From positions 1 to 17,390 of the forward strand of contig SKRY01000032.1 of NCBI GenBank assembly GCA_007118235.1: a DNA stretch of 17,390 nucleotides. The letters are read 5' to 3'. The position numbers and the translations under genes were made by a program. The DNA is from Candidatus Hydrogenedentota bacterium. GTDB lineage: Bacteria > Hydrogenedentota > Hydrogenedentia > Hydrogenedentales > SLHB01. Positions within the stretch are counted from its first letter, which is position 1. Each line of letters opens with the position of its first letter. This document shows, in pieces, positions 14,068 through 17,390 of this stretch. The notes beneath the pieces are model-generated. The model was not told the DNA's origin. It searched no databases and saw nothing but the letters and a program-made list of their open reading frames with translations.

Positions 14068-14934
14068 ATGACGGGCTTACCCCCTTTTGGCGGTTTACCC
14101 TGGGAATTCACGAACTTCGAGAAGGCGGCGGTGGCCTTGCTGCCGATTCCCTTCGACCTCACGAGCACGTGGGGCAAGGGCGCGGATGAAGGGCCTCTCG
14201 CGTTGCTCAAGGCGTCGGAGTACCTCGAGTTCTACGACCCAGAGACAGGCACGGAGGCCTACCTCCATGGCATCGCCACGTGCGAACAGGTCATCGCCAT
14301 GGACTCAGAGTCCATGATAGCCGAGGGACGCGCGGCCGCCGAGCGCATTCTCGAGGCGGGCAAGCTGCTCGTCACCTTGGGCGGCGAGCACGCGGTAAGC
14401 CAGGGTCCCGTGGAAGCCGCCGCGCGGCGCTGCCCCGATCTCAGCGTCCTCCACCTAGACGCCCACAGCGACCGGCGCGACACGTACGAAGACTCCCGTT
14501 ACAGCCACGCCTGCATCGTATCCCGCATCAAGGAAACCGTGAAGCCGCCCGTGGTAAGCCTGGGCGTGCGCAGCATGGACAGCTCGGAACTCCCCAGTGT
14601 GCGCGAGGATGAGGTGTACTACGCCTCCGAAATCCAGAAATCCACGACTTGGATGGAAGAATCCGTGGATCTCCTGCGGGATGATGTCTATGTGACCATT
14701 GATCTTGACGTGTTGGACCCCTCCCAGATGCCCGCCACGGGGACACCAGAGCCTGGCGGTCTGGACTGGTACGAGGTCACGGGCCTTCTCAAGACGCTGG
14801 CGCGGCGCAAACGCGTCGTGGGCTTTGACATCGTCGAGCTGTGCCCAGACGGCCAACGCCATCCGCCTTTCCTCGCCGCCAAACTCCTCTATACCTTCCT
14901 CAGCTACATCCACGCCTTCCAACACAAGGCCTGA
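14068..14934 (+). CDS. speB: agmatinase (ureohydrolase family)
   Basis: This 288-residue binuclear manganese hydrolase splits agmatine into putrescine and urea. All metal ligands are present: His108 in GGEHAV, Asp131, His133 and Asp135 in DAHSDRRD, and Asp212 and Asp214 in IDLDVLDP. The YSHACIV block (145-151) and TGTPEPGG (224-231) are the agmatinase/arginase signatures; the DAHSD form with YSHA fits agmatinases better than arginases. Length is usual, with no signal peptide. The start is ATG with AGGAGG about 6 nt before it. It directly follows the pyruvoyl arginine decarboxylase, so the substrate is almost certainly agmatine. No spermidine synthase or deoxyhypusine-type gene follows. Confidence 0.94.
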   Translation: MTGLPPFGGLPWEFTNFEKAAVALLPIPFDLTSTWGKGADEGPLALLKASEYLEFYDPETGTEAYLHGIATCEQVIAMDSESMIAEGRAAAERILEAGKLLVTLGGEHAVSQGPVEAAARRCPDLSVLHLDAHSDRRDTYEDSRYSHACIVSRIKETVKPPVVSLGVRSMDSSELPSVREDEVYYASEIQKSTTWMEESVDLLRDDVYVTIDLDVLDPSQMPATGTPEPGGLDWYEVTGLLKTLARRKRVVGFDIVELCPDGQRHPPFLAAKLLYTFLSYIHAFQHKA

Positions 14935-15252
14935 GGTGATTTCTTCTAGAGGCAGAGGCCCCACGGTCCCCTCACCTTGTCAGGGACTGTTTCCTCCCAT
15001 GGTTTTCCATTGCATTCGCCATGAATACATTGCGATCGCGAACCGTCTAATTCCGTAACTGCCGAGCCGAGTGTGTTTAGTGCGGGTATTTAGTTTGGTG
15101 TACAGGCTAGCGGCAATGGCATACTGTAGCTGGCGCGCGATCGGAGCGCGCGTTGTGATAGCGAGGCGTCACGCATGTTGTGGCAAGAAATGAGTGGAAT
15201 GCGGGAAACGGCGCGGGCGCTTTCTTGAGGCGCTTGGCGCGAAGGAGGTCTT
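14935..15252 (+). other. intergenic region between agmatinase and the DUF2092-TlpA gene
   Basis: This 318-nt stretch has no supportable gene. A weak hairpin GTCCC...GGGAC (14966-14970 with 14983-14987) followed by TGTTTCC may end the polyamine operon. A possible -10 CATACT lies at 15120-15125 without a well-spaced -35. A 6-bp CGCGCG stem with a 7-nt loop (15134-15152) would lie in the leader of the next gene. Confidence 0.4.
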
Positions 15253-16551
15253 ATGTGCGCTCTTAAACGGATTCCATGCCCCTGGTTCGCCATGCTGCTC
15301 GGGGCGGCGCTGGTGACGCCGTTCGTTGCGGCCGGCGAGGAGGCGGCCGAGGCCGAGGCCAGGGCCTTGGAAATCGTCGATGAATGGCTTGGGCATCTTC
15401 ACGGTCGCGACGCCGTTCAGGTCCGGCAGACCCAGTCCATTGAGCTTACCGTGGCCGGCGTATCGTTGAACCTATTGGAAACGGCGGTGGTCGCCGTCAA
15501 GCGCCCAGACCTCCTTCACGTGCGCAAGGAGAAATACGAGGGCGGCTTCCTCTCGCTGGCGGGTTTGGACGACATGAATACCGTGGTGGTGGTTGATGGG
15601 GAGCACGTCCATGTCGCCATACCGTCGCGCGAGATCTACTCCCAGGATCCCCAGCCCGAATCCCACGCGGCCGCCATGGATGTGATAACAGGCACCTTTC
15701 TCGCGGACGCGTTTCTGGTCCTGGATTTCTTCCTTGAGGAACGTCCCCACGGCGTAACGGATCTCCGCTATGAAGGCGAAACCGAATTGGAGGACGAAGC
15801 CTTTCATCGTATTAGCGCCAAACAGGAGGAGACAAACCTTACCTTCTTCTTCACCCAAGAAGAGCCGCCCGTCCTCAAACGGATAGAAATGGAGCCCCCT
15901 TTCCCCGAGGACGCGCCACTCGCATTGGAGGAGATGCCGGAGATCCGGTTCACCTTCGAGGATTGGGCCTTCGACGAGGACGTGGACGATGGCCTGTTCC
16001 AGTTCGAGGCTCCGGATGCCTACGAGCGCGTGGATTCGGTGCTTGCCGCCGTATTGGAGGACATTGACTGGCCGGAGGCTCCGGCGGACCCCGAAGCCCC
16101 CATGCGGCAACCGATGCGGGGCGCGGAAGACCTGGAAGGGGCGCCAGCGCCCGACTTCTCCCTTGAGCTGCTGGATGGCTCCACAATGACCCTCAGCGAC
16201 TACCAAGGCGGAATCGTGGTGCTGGACTTCTGGGCGACGTGGTGCCCGCCTTGCGTGCGGGCGATGCCTATCCTGGAAACGGTGATGAACGACTATGCGG
16301 ATCAGGGCGTGGCGGTCTACGCCATCAACCTTCGAGAGACAACGGAACAGGTCGAGCAGTTTCTCACGAACCACGGGTTGGACCTTCCCGTGGCCATGGA
16401 CCGCGACGGAGCGGTGGCGGGGGAATATCTCATTCGCGCCGTTCCCACCACGGTGATCGTGGATGACCAGGGTGTGGTGGCGGAAGTGCATGTGGGCGCG
16501 GGGCCAGCCTACGAGGATGAGTTGCGGGAGGCCTTGGACAGCCTCCTTTGA
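15253..16551 (+). CDS. exported DUF2092 domain fused to a TlpA/ResA-like thioredoxin
   Basis: 432 residues with two parts. A signal peptide (about 1-27, ending FVAAG) is followed by an acidic, beta-rich domain (30-255) resembling DUF2092, a LolA-like periplasmic fold. Its markers are the opening ALEIVDEWLGHL, the KRPDLLHV strand and VVVVDGEHVHVAIPSREIY. After a Pro/Glu-rich linker (272-298) comes a thioredoxin-fold domain (299-432): APDFSLELLDGS, LDFWATWCPPC with Cys331 and Cys334, and the cis-proline VPTTVIVD (Pro398). WCPPC is the active site of TlpA/ResA-type thiol-disulfide reductases, which keep periplasmic cysteines reduced. The joint arrangement suggests a lipoprotein- or lipid-binding module carrying a redox domain; the target is unknown. 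AGGAGG lies 6 nt before the ATG. The part before the CXXC domain is unusually acidic. Confidence 0.82.
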   Translation: MCALKRIPCPWFAMLLGAALVTPFVAAGEEAAEAEARALEIVDEWLGHLHGRDAVQVRQTQSIELTVAGVSLNLLETAVVAVKRPDLLHVRKEKYEGGFLSLAGLDDMNTVVVVDGEHVHVAIPSREIYSQDPQPESHAAAMDVITGTFLADAFLVLDFFLEERPHGVTDLRYEGETELEDEAFHRISAKQEETNLTFFFTQEEPPVLKRIEMEPPFPEDAPLALEEMPEIRFTFEDWAFDEDVDDGLFQFEAPDAYERVDSVLAAVLEDIDWPEAPADPEAPMRQPMRGAEDLEGAPAPDFSLELLDGSTMTLSDYQGGIVVLDFWATWCPPCVRAMPILETVMNDYADQGVAVYAINLRETTEQVEQFLTNHGLDLPVAMDRDGAVAGEYLIRAVPTTVIVDDQGVVAEVHVGAGPAYEDELREALDSLL

Positions 16552-16569
16552 TCCCAGCGTGCTAAAGCT

Positions 16570-16626
16570 GACGCCAGCGGGCGCCGTCCATATGGATAGA
16601 GACAGCGCCTGCTGGCGTCTTATCTT
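16570..16626 (+). terminator. large hairpin, probable terminator of the DUF2092-TlpA gene
   Basis: GACGCCAGCGGGCGC (16570-16584) pairs with GCGCCTGCTGGCGTC (16605-16619) over 15 bp with a single G-U. The loop contains the palindrome TCCATATGGA. A weak T-rich stretch (TTATCTT) follows. The stem is strong but the U-tract is poor, so termination may be partial. Confidence 0.6.
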
Positions 16627-16719
16627 GTGGAAGGGCGCGCATGCCGTTTGCCGAGGTGGAGGCCTGACAGTGGGGCGTTGTTGCTCGTATGCCACGGTTC
16701 GCAATCATGGATGCTTGCA

Positions 16720-17390
16720 ATGACCATAGATACCATCGAGCCCATCCCAAACGTTTCCGCCGATCGCGTCACCGTTGCGGTGACAGGTGTGGACGGCGCT
16801 TCGGATGTTGCCGGTTTGGCTGTTGCGGTGGCGGATACCCTGGAGCAATTGGGGGTGAACCCGCTTCCGTCTGTTGAATCGATCCAACATGCGCTCAAGG
16901 CTCAATTTCAGCAGACCGGCTCCTATGAGGAGGCCGTGGTCGCGCAAGGCCAGGCATCCACGCCACCCGAGGACGGCCGAATTGAATGGGGCCGCGATTT
17001 CTTCAGCACTGACTTTGCGGTTGATCCCGAGACCCAACAAGTGGACTACCGCCGCCGGACGGGAGATCCCTCCGTCGAGGCGGGGGAATTCCTTGCGCGC
17101 ATCACGCCGCCGCAACCGGGGCAAGACGGGGTGGACGTTTTCGGCGAAACGATCGAAGCCCGCCAACCGCGGGAAGCCAACCTTCGCGCCGGGGCGCAAG
17201 TCCGCCATGACCCCACGGAAAACGCGTTCTACGCCGAGACAAACGGGAGGGTGCGCTACGCGGGCGCTCAGCTTGCCGTCGACACGGTCTTTACCGTGAG
17301 CGATAGCGTTGGCCTGAAGACCGGCCACGTGAATCATCCCGGCGCGCTCGTCATTCACAAGGATGTGCTGGAAGACGCGCGGATCACCGC
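16720..17390 (+). CDS. FapA/DUF342 family protein, 3' end outside the window
   Basis: The frame is open from ATG 16720 to the window end (223 residues plus part of a codon). From about residue 95 it matches the DUF342/FapA N-terminal region: FAVDPETQQVDYR, GEFLARITPPQPGQDGVDVFGETI, LRAGAQVRHD and a following FYAETNGRVRYAG. The characteristic series of beta-turn repeats then begins (VNHPGALVIHKDVLEDARIT). The first 90 residues are a separate Ala/Val-rich region of unknown role. FapA-type proteins are linked to flagellar assembly and placement in several bacteria, and this window also carries flgK, but the two genes are 7.7 kb apart. Start choice is weak: no Shine-Dalgarno is visible, and an in-frame ATG at 16711 is equally possible. 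The C-terminal coiled part cannot be judged. Confidence 0.82.
   Translation, partial: MTIDTIEPIPNVSADRVTVAVTGVDGASDVAGLAVAVADTLEQLGVNPLPSVESIQHALKAQFQQTGSYEEAVVAQGQASTPPEDGRIEWGRDFFSTDFAVDPETQQVDYRRRTGDPSVEAGEFLARITPPQPGQDGVDVFGETIEARQPREANLRAGAQVRHDPTENAFYAETNGRVRYAGAQLAVDTVFTVSDSVGLKTGHVNHPGALVIHKDVLEDARIT

Noticed and set aside
15472..16704. 410-codon open frame on the minus strand
   Set aside because: Antisense to the DUF2092-TlpA gene. The translation is His/Arg-rich without a domain, typical of a mirror frame.

Overview
This is a 17.4 kb stretch of GC-rich bacterial chromosome, roughly 60% G+C by eye. It carries about fifteen protein genes, two of them cut by the window edges, and one clear pseudogene. 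I see no phage, IS element, CRISPR array, rRNA or tRNA. The gene set points to a flagellated bacterium with a Gram-negative-type envelope: flgK under a FliA-type promoter, a FapA/DUF342 protein, bactofilin with an M23 peptidase, an exported TlpA-like protein and corrinoid methyl-transfer genes. Pyruvoyl-type arginine decarboxylase, DUF1638/MtgA and bactofilin together recall uncultured lineages near the PVC group, such as Hydrogenedentota. That placement is a guess from gene content.

Layout: 2-1466 (+) holds the 3' end of a DUF1638 gene and a methyltetrahydrofolate:corrinoid methyltransferase, closed by a strong intrinsic terminator. 1570-2001 (-) is a small four-helix membrane protein. 2270-3106 (+) is an exported NAGPA-type phosphodiester glycosidase. 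3394-4794 (+) is an FprA/adrenodoxin-reductase-type ferredoxin-NADP reductase, followed by tadA (4859-5332, +). Convergent to these, on the minus strand, is an M23 peptidase-bactofilin operon (6828 down to 5351). A divergent intergenic region of about 0.5 kb contains a TTGACA promoter for the peptidase operon and a near-consensus sigma-28 promoter for flgK (7352-9052, +).

9098-13327 is the most unusual part. It is a tandem duplication of a two-gene module: an EIIA(PTS-Ntr-like)-CBS regulator followed by an ArsB/NhaD-family membrane transporter. The two transporters are both 432 residues, align without gaps and are about 79% identical by hand count. Decay is reciprocal. Unit 1 keeps an intact regulator, but its transporter has changed signature residues (DN to DK, GDPPN to GAPSN). 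Unit 2 keeps the transporter signatures, but its regulator is wrecked by a lost start codon, an in-frame stop, a deletion of about 514 bp and loss of the stop codon. The remnant now reads in frame into the transporter. Similar promoter-like elements (TTGC..., 18-nt spacer) precede both units and also the next operon.

13495-14934 (+) is a putrescine operon: pyruvoyl-dependent arginine decarboxylase, then agmatinase. 15253-16551 (+) is an exported DUF2092-thioredoxin (TlpA-like) fusion ending at a large hairpin. 16720 to the window end is the start of a FapA/DUF342 gene. All functions are assigned from motifs and family recall, without database searches.
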